Below, piece after piece: positions 27,539 to 36,617 of a stretch of 64,000 nt of DNA (position 1 is the first letter of the stretch; each line of letters starts with the position of its first letter). Position numbers and translations under genes: made by a program. The DNA comes from Segatella paludivivens DSM 17968 = JCM 13650 (lineage in GTDB: Bacteria > Bacteroidota > Bacteroidia > Bacteroidales > Bacteroidaceae): the NCBI RefSeq assembly GCF_000373185.1, contig NZ_KB890626.1:62001-126000 (forward strand), given 5' to 3'. A model generated the notes under the pieces. The model ran no database searches and was not told where the DNA came from. It worked only from the letters and a program-made list of their open reading frames with translations.

Positions 27539-28351
27539 ATGGCAAAGAAAGTATTATTCATCAACCAAGAGATTACACCGTTCGTACCAGAGACAAATAT
27601 GTCTACTATGGGCAAAGAACTACCACAAAAAGCACAAGAAGCCGGATTAGAGATTCGTACTTTTATGCCAAAATGGGGAAACATTAATGAGCGTCGCGGA
27701 CAACTTCACGAAGTAATACGTCTCTCGGGAATGAATCTTATTATCGATGACACTGATCATCCACTGATTATCAAAGTTGCTTCTATTCCTCAATCAAGAA
27801 TTCAAGTTTACTTTATTGATAACGACGATTATTTCACCAAGCGTCAGATGACAATTGATGAAGAAGGTAATGAATATGCTGATAACGGTGAACGCGCCAT
27901 TTTCTTTGCACGCGGAGTCTTGGAGACAGTTAAGAAACTGCGCTGGGTTCCCGACATTATACATTGTCAAGGATGGATGAGCGCTGTTGTACCTCTTTAT
28001 ATAAAGACAGCTTATCACGATGAGCCTTCTTTTGCAAAGACAAAGGTTATAACATCACTATTTGACGAACAACCAAAAGGCGAACTCGGCAGTAAATTCC
28101 GTGATATCGTAGCTTTTAGAGATGCCAAGCCTGAACTTATGAAATGCTATAACGAAAAGTTTGATTTCATAGAATTAGGTAAGTTAGCACTTGACTACAG
28201 TGACTGCGTTATTGAGGCAAATAAGAATGTAAACAATGAACTCCTGAAATATGCAAACAACAAGAGCATTCCTGTTCTTGATTATCCAGGTGAAGATTTC
28301 ATTGGAGCTTATAATGAGCTTTACGAAAAGATATGCCCAACAGAAGAATGA
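27539..28351 (+). CDS. Glycogen/starch synthase N-terminal domain protein
   Basis: 270 aa from the ATG at 27539. It resembles the GT5 N-terminal domain only: KVLFINQEITPFVPETNM, then MGKELPQKAQEAGLEIRTFMPKWG. The KTGGL ADP-glucose motif of real glycogen synthases is absent (ETNMSTMGKELP instead) and the whole second Rossmann domain is missing. WHC-like position IIHCQGWMSAVVPLYIK is kept. It is a Bacteroidetes-conserved form; catalytic activity as a glycogen synthase is unlikely. A cytoplasmic binding or regulatory role is guessed. Followed 29 nt later by the DUF4270 gene. Confidence 0.82.
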   Translation: MAKKVLFINQEITPFVPETNMSTMGKELPQKAQEAGLEIRTFMPKWGNINERRGQLHEVIRLSGMNLIIDDTDHPLIIKVASIPQSRIQVYFIDNDDYFTKRQMTIDEEGNEYADNGERAIFFARGVLETVKKLRWVPDIIHCQGWMSAVVPLYIKTAYHDEPSFAKTKVITSLFDEQPKGELGSKFRDIVAFRDAKPELMKCYNEKFDFIELGKLALDYSDCVIEANKNVNNELLKYANNKSIPVLDYPGEDFIGAYNELYEKICPTEE

Positions 28352-28380
28352 AATAATAATTTTATCCCTTATAAAGCAAT

Positions 28381-29793
28381 ATGAAACTTAAAAGTCTTGG
28401 TCTTGCATGCATTATACTTGCATCATTCACTATAATTTCTTGTGATGATACCACTGACGGCATTGGAACATCACTTACCGACAACAGAGATAACTTGGAT
28501 ATCAGCACTGACACATTCTTTGTTAGTACTAAATCCGTTGTAGCAGATTCTGTACTGTCACGCAACACTACAGGATACCTAGGAAAATTCCGTGATCCTG
28601 AGACTGGTGCATATATTACTAGCAACTTTATGACTCAATTTAGTGTACTTGAAAACTACACTTTTCCAAAAATTGACAGTATAATAAGCAAAAATGACGG
28701 TCTGGCTTATGCTGACTCATGCGAAATTCGCCTATATCATTCAAATACAATAGGAGACTCTCTTGCACCAATGAAGCTACAAGCTTATGAACTAGGGAAA
28801 CCAGTAGAAGATGAGGATTACTATTCAAACTTTGATCCAGAAAAAGAAGGATATGTACGCCAGAATGGACTTGTAGTAGACAAGACCTATACCCTAGCAG
28901 ATTTGAATTATAGTATTGCTCAACGTTCTTCAAGCGATTATAACGCCTCTATTCGCATTCCGTTAAATAAAGAATATACTGATAAAGACGGAAAAACTTA
29001 TAAGAACTACGGTACATATATTATGCGCAAGTATTATGAGAATCCAAATAACTTTAAGAACTCATATACTTTCATACATAATGTTGCACCAGGATTCTAC
29101 TTTAAATCAACAAGTGGAATTGGAGCTATGGCTAACATCTATAATGCAATTATGTACGTACACTTCAGATACACATCAAACGATTCTACATATAATGTAG
29201 CGGCTACATTTGGAGGTACAGAGGAAGTAATGCAGACAACAAGCATTAAAAACGATGCTGCCACAATAAAGAAGATGGCTGAAGACAACAGTTGTACCTA
29301 CGTAAAGACACCTGCTGGAATTTTTACAGAAATGACAATTCCTGTTGATGATATAGTAAAAGGCAAAGAGAACTATACTATAAATACAGCAAAGGTAACA
29401 TTACAGAGAATTAACAACGAGAATCCTAACGAATATGCTTTGGGAGCACCTAGTCAATTGCTTATGATCCCAGCTGATAGCATCACATCTTTCTTCAAGA
29501 ATCACGATGTTGCTGACAACAAGAATTCATATTTAGCTAGCCTAAGTTCAAATGCATATACTTTCAACAACATAGGTTCTATGATAAAGACTATGTCTGA
29601 TAACAAGCAAAGTGGAAATATATCTGATAATTGGAATAAAGTTGTTATAATTCCTGTTACGACTTCTACAATGACAATAAGTAGTAATACATATCTTACA
29701 GGTATTTATCATGACATGTCAATTAAAAGTACTAAATTAGTAGGAGGAAGTACACCTATAAAACTAACTGTTGTATACAGTAAATTCAAATAA
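28381..29793 (+). CDS. DUF4270 lipoprotein
   Basis: 470 aa. The signal peptide ends in lipobox IISC (Cys about residue 21), followed by DDTTDGIGTSL, the typical start of DUF4270. The body is beta-rich with repeated aromatic strands. Family members are outer-membrane-anchored, Bacteroidetes-specific and of unknown function. The pairing of a glycogen-synthase-like protein with a DUF4270 lipoprotein is common in this phylum. Confidence 0.86.
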   Translation: MKLKSLGLACIILASFTIISCDDTTDGIGTSLTDNRDNLDISTDTFFVSTKSVVADSVLSRNTTGYLGKFRDPETGAYITSNFMTQFSVLENYTFPKIDSIISKNDGLAYADSCEIRLYHSNTIGDSLAPMKLQAYELGKPVEDEDYYSNFDPEKEGYVRQNGLVVDKTYTLADLNYSIAQRSSSDYNASIRIPLNKEYTDKDGKTYKNYGTYIMRKYYENPNNFKNSYTFIHNVAPGFYFKSTSGIGAMANIYNAIMYVHFRYTSNDSTYNVAATFGGTEEVMQTTSIKNDAATIKKMAEDNSCTYVKTPAGIFTEMTIPVDDIVKGKENYTINTAKVTLQRINNENPNEYALGAPSQLLMIPADSITSFFKNHDVADNKNSYLASLSSNAYTFNNIGSMIKTMSDNKQSGNISDNWNKVVIIPVTTSTMTISSNTYLTGIYHDMSIKSTKLVGGSTPIKLTVVYSKFK

Positions 29794-29804
29794 CAGATTC
29801 ACTT

Positions 29805-29933
29805 ATGGCAGACAATTATCTTGAGCGAAAGCGCCGCGACTATGAAGAGCGGAAAGCAATATGGCTTAAGAAAAAGCAATTTACGAAAATAAAGAAAACT
29901 TCTATTCAGAAACCTGAAGATGAAGCTTTATAA
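29805..29933 (+). CDS. Conserved 42-aa basic protein
   Basis: MADNYLERKRRDYEERKAIW and a Lys-rich remainder, ending EDEAL. No membrane helix. Short proteins beginning MADNYLE(K/R) are common in Bacteroidetes and sometimes misannotated as dehydrogenase fragments. It lies 12 nt after the DUF4270 stop and right before a terminator, so it is the last gene of that operon. Function unknown. Confidence 0.72.
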   Translation: MADNYLERKRRDYEERKAIWLKKKQFTKIKKTSIQKPEDEAL

Positions 29934-29937
29934 AAAG

Positions 29938-29964
29938 ATCCCCATCATTTAAAATGATGGGGAT
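29938..29964 (+). terminator. Terminator of the DUF4270 operon
   Basis: Perfect 13-bp stem (29938-29950 with 29952-29964) separated by one base, followed by T-rich DNA. Confidence 0.8.
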
Positions 29965-30020
29965 TTATATTTCTACTATTTTTTATTGTACATTTAAGCT
30001 CAGCATGCTATAGCTTAAAT

Positions 30021-31379
30021 TCAAATATGTCTACGCATTTCTATCTTAAGACAATTTAATGATCCTTTAATTATTCTACATCTATTGTCCGTTCTAAGTC
30101 CAGCAACCCAAACTATATTACCTTCGTTATCTTCTATAACAAGCTGTTTCTGCTTATCAAAAAGCGTAAACTTATTATCAGTTAGGAAATCACTAAGTAA
30201 TTTACTACCTTTCATTCCAAAAGGCACGAATCTATCGGCATTTTTTATATGACGAATAACAAGTGGAAAGTTTACTTTATCAGCATCTAATGTAACAACT
30301 TCCGCTATTTTACTTGGCTTAAAGTCTGAATTAATTTCAGAAACACTAAAACGAAATTCTAAGTTTTCATTATAATAATAGTTTCCCGTCTCTGGAATCG
30401 TCATAATCTTATTCTGACTATCATCAACATTTATACTATTAATAATAATCAATCCTCTATCTATCAACAAGTTATGCGATTTTGACGTCCAGATTTTACC
30501 TGATGGAGCATCTAGATTTTCAGAAATCTGTTCGATTTGCGATGGAGTAAATGAAAACTTGTGAATAATAGAATATAAAATATACTCCGATGAAATCATT
30601 GATTTCAATCTATCTATATCTATATATATGCACAAGCTTGTTTTTTTCACAACGACCTCATCGACACATTTCTTTATAGCTTCATCAAATATGCAGGCAG
30701 CTTGCCTAATTCTATTTGCTGTTTTTGCAATATCAGCACTTGCAGAAGGATTAATTTGATTCAATTGAGGAATTATATTAAGCCTTATCTTGTTGCGCGT
30801 AACATCATCAACATTATTGGAACTATCGGTAACATAGTTTTGTTGAATAGAATTTAAGTAATCAATAATATCGTTGCGACTAACATCTAGGAGTGGCCTT
30901 ATAATATAGCCATTCTTAGATGAAATTCCCTGTAGTCCATGCAATCCTGTTCCACGAATAAGATTTATAAGTAATGTCTCTACACTATCATCACGATGAT
31001 GCGCTACTAATATTGCATCAGCAGATAAATCTGTACGCAACTTCTCAAAATAATCATATCTTAATTCACGCGCTGCCATTTCAATACTTACCTTATGCAA
31101 TGAAGCATAAGACTTTGTATCAAAATGAACACGATGAAATGGAATATTTTGTTCATTACATAAGTTCTCACAAAACTTCTCATCTCTATCCGATTCCTCA
31201 CCACGAAGATGAAAGTTGCAATGCATGGCTTCAACACTATATCCCAAGTCAATCATGACACGAAGAAGAGCTACACTGTCACTCCCACCGCTCAGGGCTA
31301 CAAGATAACGACCATTAGCACTAAGTAAATGATTTATCTCGACATATCGCTTAACACGCAGGGCAAATTTATTCAACAT
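30021..31379 (-). CDS. tilS: tRNA(Ile)-lysidine synthase
   Basis: Changes C34 of tRNA-Ile(CAU) to lysidine so that it reads AUA. 452 aa. PP-loop ATPase motif SGGSDSVAL about residue 31; MHCNFHLRGEESDRDE and HHRDDSVETLLINLIRGTGLHGL are the conserved following blocks. A C-terminal TilS domain (about 370-452) is present with FVPFGMKGSKLLSDFL. Its start overlaps the end of the upstream methyltransferase gene by 11 nt. Confidence 0.94.
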   Translation of the reverse strand: MLNKFALRVKRYVEINHLLSANGRYLVALSGGSDSVALLRVMIDLGYSVEAMHCNFHLRGEESDRDEKFCENLCNEQNIPFHRVHFDTKSYASLHKVSIEMAARELRYDYFEKLRTDLSADAILVAHHRDDSVETLLINLIRGTGLHGLQGISSKNGYIIRPLLDVSRNDIIDYLNSIQQNYVTDSSNNVDDVTRNKIRLNIIPQLNQINPSASADIAKTANRIRQAACIFDEAIKKCVDEVVVKKTSLCIYIDIDRLKSMISSEYILYSIIHKFSFTPSQIEQISENLDAPSGKIWTSKSHNLLIDRGLIIINSINVDDSQNKIMTIPETGNYYYNENLEFRFSVSEINSDFKPSKIAEVVTLDADKVNFPLVIRHIKNADRFVPFGMKGSKLLSDFLTDNKFTLFDKQKQLVIEDNEGNIVWVAGLRTDNRCRIIKGSLNCLKIEMRRHI

Positions 31380-32550
31380 ATAGCACTAGCCCTTTAAGGT
31401 ACTCGCCTTCTGGGTGATAAATATTAATTGGATGATCAGCCGGTTGGTGAAGTTGATGCAAAATTCTAACCTTACGTCCTGCTTGTGCAGCGGCAGTAAA
31501 CACAGCATTACGGAAGTTATCTTTAGTAACGACCTGTGAACAACTAAAAGTGAAAAGAATACCACCATGCTTGATTTTTTGGAAACCTTTTACATTCAAT
31601 CTAGTATATCCCTTTAATGCATTATGCAATGCAGCACGATGCTTTGCAAAAGCTGGAGGGTCAAGAATAATAAGATCATATTTATCATCATTATTCTCCA
31701 AATACTTAAATGCATCCTCACAAAAAGCCTCATGGCGGGTGTCACCAGGAAAATTAAGTTCTATATTATTATTTGTAAGCTCTATCGCCTTTGCACTGCT
31801 ATCTACAGAATGCACCAACTTAGCTTCACCACGCATAGCATAAACAGAAAAACCACCTGTGTAACAAAACATATTAAGAACACTACGCCCTTTTGCGTAT
31901 TTCTCCAATAAGCTTCTATTTTCTCTTTGATCAACAAAGAATCCCGTTTTCTGCCCACGAAGCCAATCAACATGGAACTTCAATCCATTCTCAACTGCTA
32001 TATCATTATCGGTGGAACCGTAGATAAATCCATTTTCCTGTCCTAAATCCGCCTTAAACGGAAGCGTAGTTTCACTCTTATAATAAATATTTTTAATTCT
32101 ATCGCCAATAACTTCAATAAGCGCCTTTGACACTTCATTGCGGCTCAAATGCATTCCTACACTGTGAGCCTGCATAACAGCAGTTTCTCCATAGCAATCT
32201 ATAATCAATCCTGGCAAGTTGTCACCTTCGCCATAAACCAGTCTATAAGTATTATTTGAAGGATTATCAGCAATACTTATGCCCTTTCGTGTCTCAAATG
32301 CACTTTTCAGTCTTGAACACCAGAATTCATGATTGATTTCTATATCTTTAAAAGAAAGCACTCTCACAGCAATAGAGCCTATCTGATAGTGTCCTACAGC
32401 TATAAAATCACCAGAAACAGTAATAACTCTTACTATTTCTCCCTCATTTATGCCATCATCCATGTGATGAATGGCTCCTGAGAAAATCCAAGGATGAAAG
32501 CGTTTCAGCGACTCTTCCTTACCTTTTTTAAGGTATATTGATTTATACAT
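31369..32550 (-). CDS. rlmI: Class I rRNA large-subunit methyltransferase (RlmI-like)
   Basis: 393-aa SAM-dependent methyltransferase of the RlmI family (m5C in 23S rRNA). An N-terminal PUA-type RNA-binding domain (about 1-75, KKGKEESLKRFHPWIFSGAI) is followed by the catalytic domain with LNMFCYTGGFSVYA (SAM loop), DLIILDPPAFA and FTFSCSQVV, the last Cys being the likely nucleophile. Cotranscribed with tilS, with overlapping ends. Confidence 0.88.
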   Translation of the reverse strand: MYKSIYLKKGKEESLKRFHPWIFSGAIHHMDDGINEGEIVRVITVSGDFIAVGHYQIGSIAVRVLSFKDIEINHEFWCSRLKSAFETRKGISIADNPSNNTYRLVYGEGDNLPGLIIDCYGETAVMQAHSVGMHLSRNEVSKALIEVIGDRIKNIYYKSETTLPFKADLGQENGFIYGSTDNDIAVENGLKFHVDWLRGQKTGFFVDQRENRSLLEKYAKGRSVLNMFCYTGGFSVYAMRGEAKLVHSVDSSAKAIELTNNNIELNFPGDTRHEAFCEDAFKYLENNDDKYDLIILDPPAFAKHRAALHNALKGYTRLNVKGFQKIKHGGILFTFSCSQVVTKDNFRNAVFTAAAQAGRKVRILHQLHQPADHPINIYHPEGEYLKGLVLYVE

Positions 32551-32623
32551 ATTATTATTATTTTAATAAATAAACATATACATGAAGCAAAATAAGCTAC
32601 ACGATATGTATAATTAAATTTAA

Positions 32624-33289
32624 TTACATTGATGCGACTTCCAAGCCCTGTGCAATATTTTCAGGCTCAGGTTCTTCCAAAGTAACAAGCTCATATTCCT
32701 TAGAAACATGCAATCTTACAATCTCCTCATACAGATTAATACATGTCCACGCATCAGTTGCTGCATATTGTTTTTGCTTGTCGTTGAGCACATCAGCTTC
32801 CCAGTTTGTGAGTCTTTGTCTCTTACTGATTTTCTGATGGAACAGATTTGCGTAAAGCTTTTGCAAACTTAAATCTTTGACTCCAACCTTACCCACAATA
32901 TTCTGCAAATCAATAAAATATCCTGGATTAAAATTAGCTCTACGATGCAACGAAAGTATATCATCATGCCATGAAAGTCCAATTTTGGGTACCGTTTTAT
33001 CTTCTAATAACCGAATGATTGAAGGTGTCAATCCAATACAATTCAATCTGAAAAGAAAACAAGTGTCTTTTGATGACACCTGAAGAAGGGCAACTTTATG
33101 TTGATCGCCCTTACGAAATGTTGGACGAGTTTCAGTATCCACACCTAGAATATCGCACGAGAGCAAGTAATCCACCGCTTTATCGGCATCAGCCTCACTT
33201 ATAATAGTGACTATCCTACCAGTAAAAAAAACAGCAGGAAGATCAGATATAAGTTTCTTGTCAAATTTACTATAAATAGTTTTTTTCAT
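32624..33289 (-). CDS. 3'-5' exonuclease, DEDDy type
   Basis: 221 aa from the ATG at 33289 (MKKTIYSKFDKK); the longer frame would run through the promoter. RNase D-like fold: exo I DTETRP, exo II with WHDDILSL and DLQN, exo III YAATDA, giving the DEDDy set. Probably acts on RNA or DNA 3' ends. Divergent from ftsK; minus-strand -7 box TAATTTTG at 33318-33311. Confidence 0.85.
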   Translation of the reverse strand: MKKTIYSKFDKKLISDLPAVFFTGRIVTIISEADADKAVDYLLSCDILGVDTETRPTFRKGDQHKVALLQVSSKDTCFLFRLNCIGLTPSIIRLLEDKTVPKIGLSWHDDILSLHRRANFNPGYFIDLQNIVGKVGVKDLSLQKLYANLFHQKISKRQRLTNWEADVLNDKQKQYAATDAWTCINLYEEIVRLHVSKEYELVTLEEPEPENIAQGLEVASM

Positions 33290-33310
33290 CTTTAAATACG
33301 TATCTAAGTG

Positions 33311-33369
33311 CAAAATTAAAAAAAAGTTATGAAAAGCATGCCGTTTCTCGGATTTTTCAGCTAATTTTG
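33311..33369. promoter_or_regulatory. Divergent promoters, exonuclease and ftsK
   Basis: Minus-strand TAATTTTG at 33318-33311 for the exonuclease and plus-strand TAATTTTG at 33362-33369 for ftsK. Confidence 0.6.
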
Positions 33370-33393
33370 CATTAAATTCAATAATAAAAGCAC

Positions 33394-35892
33394 ATGGCAA
33401 GAAAAAAATCTGACCGCAAACCAAAAAACATAGGAGAAGCAGTTGGCTTTAGAAATATTTTTAACAGTGAAAAAACAGACTTCCTTTTAGGCCTGGTTTT
33501 GTTGTTATTGGCAATATATACTATTATTGTGATGGTATCATATTTGTCGACTGGTCAAGCCGATCAAAGCTTGTTAGATAATTTGCGTCCAGGTGAATGG
33601 ATTAACACAAACAAAGAGTTTGCAAATTATGGAAGTTCCATAGGTGCAATTTTAGCATACGAGCTGATGTATGTTAACTTTGGATTGCCTTCTTTTCTGA
33701 TACCTGCATTTATAATACTTGCAGGATTGAAGATGATGTCTATATATAAAATCAATCTATGGAAATGGTTCTTCGGAACAATGCTTGTAATGATTTGGAG
33801 TTCAGTGACTTTTGCTAAGTTCTTGACTCCTATTATGGGTAATTTCGTTTTCAACCCTGGTGGAAATCATGGACTTTATTGTGTGCAGCATCTTGAAAAT
33901 ATTGTGGGCCCTCCTGGACTTACTGTAATACTATTTTTTACAGCAGTTGCTTTCCTTACATATCTTAGTGCAGAGACTATCCAAGTGGTAAGAAAAGCGA
34001 TGAATCCGGTGAAATATCTCACTTCAAAAGTTAAGTTTACTGTAACAAATCACGAGCCTAAAACTGAAAATACAGAAATAGACACAGAAAGTAATAATGA
34101 GGCTGACGTAGAAAAAGAGCCTCAAAATACGATTGACATACCTGAAAATATGCCAGAGGACATCCCTTCACCTATTGTTGATCTTACAGACTTTGGAAAT
34201 GTGACAAGTACTAAGACAGACAACTTGCCAGAAAGCGTATCACCAGCAGCTGTAGTTACTAAAATAGATGATAACGATGCCAGTGCCAACAAATTGACAA
34301 TTGAAATCGCTAAGGATGAAGAAAAAGTTGACGGAAAGGAAGTCAATGTTGAACAAATATTAAGCACACCTATAGACCCATTAGAGCCTTTCACAAGATA
34401 TAAGAAGCCTACACTTGATCTTCTAAAGAAATATGACAACGATGGCAAGCCAAATGTTGACATGGAAGAAATAAAGGCAAACAACGCAAGAATTGTTGAA
34501 GTTCTTAATAGTTTCGGGGTCTCTATAAAGGAGATTAAAGCAACTGTAGGTCCTACTATTACATTGTATGAGATAACACCTGCTGAAGGAGTAAGAATAT
34601 CAAAGATTAGAAATCTTGAAGATGATATAGCATTGAGTCTTTCGGCGCTTGGAATCCGTATAATTGCACCAATTCCAGGAAAAGGTACTATTGGTATTGA
34701 AGTCCCAAACAATAAGCCACAGATAGTTTCGATGGAAAGCATCCTGAATTCAAAGAAATTTAAGGAGACGAAAATGGAATTACCACTTGCTCTTGGTAAG
34801 ACTATTACCAACGAAGTATTTATGGTAGATTTGGCTAAGATACCACATTTACTAGTTGCTGGTGCAACTGGACAAGGCAAGTCTGTTGGTCTGAATGCCA
34901 TCATTACTTCCCTACTCTATAAAAAGCATCCTAACGAACTTAAATTCGTTCTTGTGGATCCTAAGAAAGTAGAATTCAGTGTATATCATAAGATAGCAGA
35001 CTATTTCATGGCTTGTCTCCCTGAAAATGACGAAGAGCCAATAATCACTGACGTAACGAAGGTTGTCAGGACTCTTAACAGTCTCTGTGGGCTTATGGAC
35101 CACAGATATGATTTACTAAAGATTGCCGGAGCAAAAAATTTAAAAGAATACAACGCTAAGTTTGTAAATCATAAGCTTGATCTCACAAAGGGACATGAGT
35201 ACATGCCATATATAGTTGTGATCATTGATGAGTTTGGCGATTTGATTATGACAGCCGGAAAGGAAATAGAACTTCCTATAGCCAGAATAGCACAGTTGGC
35301 TCGAGCAGTAGGTATCCACATGGTGATTGCAACCCAGAGACCTACTACAAAGATTATCACTGGTAATATCAAAGCCAACTTCCCTGGACGTATGGCTTTC
35401 CGTGTAAGTTCACAAATTGACTCACGCACCATCCTTGACCGTTCGGGAGCTAACCAACTTATAGGACGTGGTGACCTATTGTTCCTTAATGGAAACGAAC
35501 CTGTTCGTGTGCAATGTGCATTTGTTGACACTCCTGAAATTGAGAACATCAATGAGTACATATGTGGACAACCTGGTCCAGTTGAACCGATGGAATTGCC
35601 AGAGCCAGTTGATGACGGTAATAATGGCAGTATAAACGCAGGTAATACTGATATTTCTAATCTAGATCCATATTTTGAGGAAGCAGCACATGCGATTGTA
35701 CTTTCCCAACAAGGTTCAACAAGTATGATACAAAGACGCTTCTCAATAGGATATAACAGAGCAGGACGATTGATGGATCAACTTGAGCATGTAGGAATTG
35801 TCGGTTCTGCTCAAGGAAGTAAACCTCGTGAGGTTTTAATCCAAGACGAAAATCAACTAAACACCCTACTCCTTCAACTAAGAAGTGAATAA
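33394..35892 (+). CDS. ftsK: DNA translocase FtsK/SpoIIIE
   Basis: 832-aa septal DNA pump that moves chromosome termini and supports dimer resolution. N-terminal four-helix membrane domain (about 25-205), an acidic linker (about 210-330) shorter than in E. coli, then the motor with Walker A GATGQGKS, Walker B IVVIIDEFGDL and IATQRPTTKIITG. The C-terminal gamma domain (about 765-830) has the winged-helix GSTSMIQRRFSIGYNRAGRLMDQLE that reads KOPS-like sites. Monocistronic or leading the lolA group, from which it is separated by an inverted repeat. Confidence 0.96.
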   Translation: MARKKSDRKPKNIGEAVGFRNIFNSEKTDFLLGLVLLLLAIYTIIVMVSYLSTGQADQSLLDNLRPGEWINTNKEFANYGSSIGAILAYELMYVNFGLPSFLIPAFIILAGLKMMSIYKINLWKWFFGTMLVMIWSSVTFAKFLTPIMGNFVFNPGGNHGLYCVQHLENIVGPPGLTVILFFTAVAFLTYLSAETIQVVRKAMNPVKYLTSKVKFTVTNHEPKTENTEIDTESNNEADVEKEPQNTIDIPENMPEDIPSPIVDLTDFGNVTSTKTDNLPESVSPAAVVTKIDDNDASANKLTIEIAKDEEKVDGKEVNVEQILSTPIDPLEPFTRYKKPTLDLLKKYDNDGKPNVDMEEIKANNARIVEVLNSFGVSIKEIKATVGPTITLYEITPAEGVRISKIRNLEDDIALSLSALGIRIIAPIPGKGTIGIEVPNNKPQIVSMESILNSKKFKETKMELPLALGKTITNEVFMVDLAKIPHLLVAGATGQGKSVGLNAIITSLLYKKHPNELKFVLVDPKKVEFSVYHKIADYFMACLPENDEEPIITDVTKVVRTLNSLCGLMDHRYDLLKIAGAKNLKEYNAKFVNHKLDLTKGHEYMPYIVVIIDEFGDLIMTAGKEIELPIARIAQLARAVGIHMVIATQRPTTKIITGNIKANFPGRMAFRVSSQIDSRTILDRSGANQLIGRGDLLFLNGNEPVRVQCAFVDTPEIENINEYICGQPGPVEPMELPEPVDDGNNGSINAGNTDISNLDPYFEEAAHAIVLSQQGSTSMIQRRFSIGYNRAGRLMDQLEHVGIVGSAQGSKPREVLIQDENQLNTLLLQLRSE

Positions 35893-35899
35893 ATAAATT

Positions 35900-35962
35900 A
35901 AATAGGATTTAAATGTTTCAAAAGTTAGATAAAATTTCTGCAGAATCATTTAAATCCTATTT
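35900..35962 (+). terminator. Widely spaced inverted repeat between ftsK and lolA
   Basis: A perfect 16-bp inverted repeat (35900-35915 with 35947-35962) around a 31-nt spacer. It begins 8 nt after the ftsK stop and ends just before the lolA -7 box, so it may terminate ftsK transcription or bind a regulator. No T run directly follows. Confidence 0.45.
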
Positions 35963-35970
35963 ATATTATA

Positions 35971-35978
35971 TACCTTTG
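35971..35978 (+). promoter_or_regulatory. -7 element of the lolA operon
   Basis: TACCTTTG at 35971-35978, 28 nt before the lolA ATG. Confidence 0.6.
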
Positions 35979-36006
35979 CATAAAACATAAAATAAACAAA
36001 AAAGTA

Positions 36007-36615
36007 ATGAAAAAAATTGCTCTTATTTCATTAATGATGCTACTCACTTTATGTGTGTCAGCTCAAAACGCGGCTCAGGCAGCAAGAATACTAGACAAAA
36101 CAGCTAGTGTTGTTGGAGGCAAAGGAGGCGCAAGTGCTAACTTTTCAGTCAGTGGCAAAAGCCTTGGCGCAGCATCAGGAACTATTGCCATAAAAGGTAA
36201 CAAGTTTTATGCCCACACCCCAAAGACCACAGTATGGTTCAATGGAAAAACACAATGGACATACATGAACACAACAAACGAAGTTAATGTAACAAATCCT
36301 AATGAAGCAAAACAGGCTCAGATGAATCCATATAAGTTCATTACTATATATAAGACTGGATATAATCTAAACATGAAATCTGTTGGTGGTTCTTACCAAA
36401 TACACATGACTGCCCAAAACAAGCAACGTAGTCTTCAGGAACTTTACATTACAATCAACAAGAAAACATATACTCCTAGTAATGTTAGAATGTTGCAAGG
36501 CAAGAACTGGACAATAATTAATATAACAAACTTTAAGGCAAGAAATCAGAGCGACGATATATTCTCTTTCAATTCAAAGGACTATCCAAAAGCTGAAATT
36601 ATTGACTTGAGATAA
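36007..36615 (+). CDS. LolA-like outer-membrane lipoprotein carrier
   Basis: 202 aa with a signal peptide (KKIALISLMMLLTLCVSAQ). The mature protein has the LolA-type pattern: DKTASVVGGKGGASANFSVS, beta strands such as GTIAIKGNKFYAH, KTTVWFNGKTQW, and a C-terminal region with TYTPSNVRML. LolA ferries lipoproteins across the periplasm. Start of a tight cluster: 2 nt to the 313-aa protein and 3 nt from that to the MORN-GH25 lipoprotein. Confidence 0.85.
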   Translation: MKKIALISLMMLLTLCVSAQNAAQAARILDKTASVVGGKGGASANFSVSGKSLGAASGTIAIKGNKFYAHTPKTTVWFNGKTQWTYMNTTNEVNVTNPNEAKQAQMNPYKFITIYKTGYNLNMKSVGGSYQIHMTAQNKQRSLQELYITINKKTYTPSNVRMLQGKNWTIINITNFKARNQSDDIFSFNSKDYPKAEIIDLR

Positions 36616-36617
36616 AA

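Noticed and set aside
34122..34904. 260-codon open frame on the minus strand
   Set aside because: Lies wholly inside ftsK, antisense, with no promoter; it mirrors the codon pattern of ftsK.
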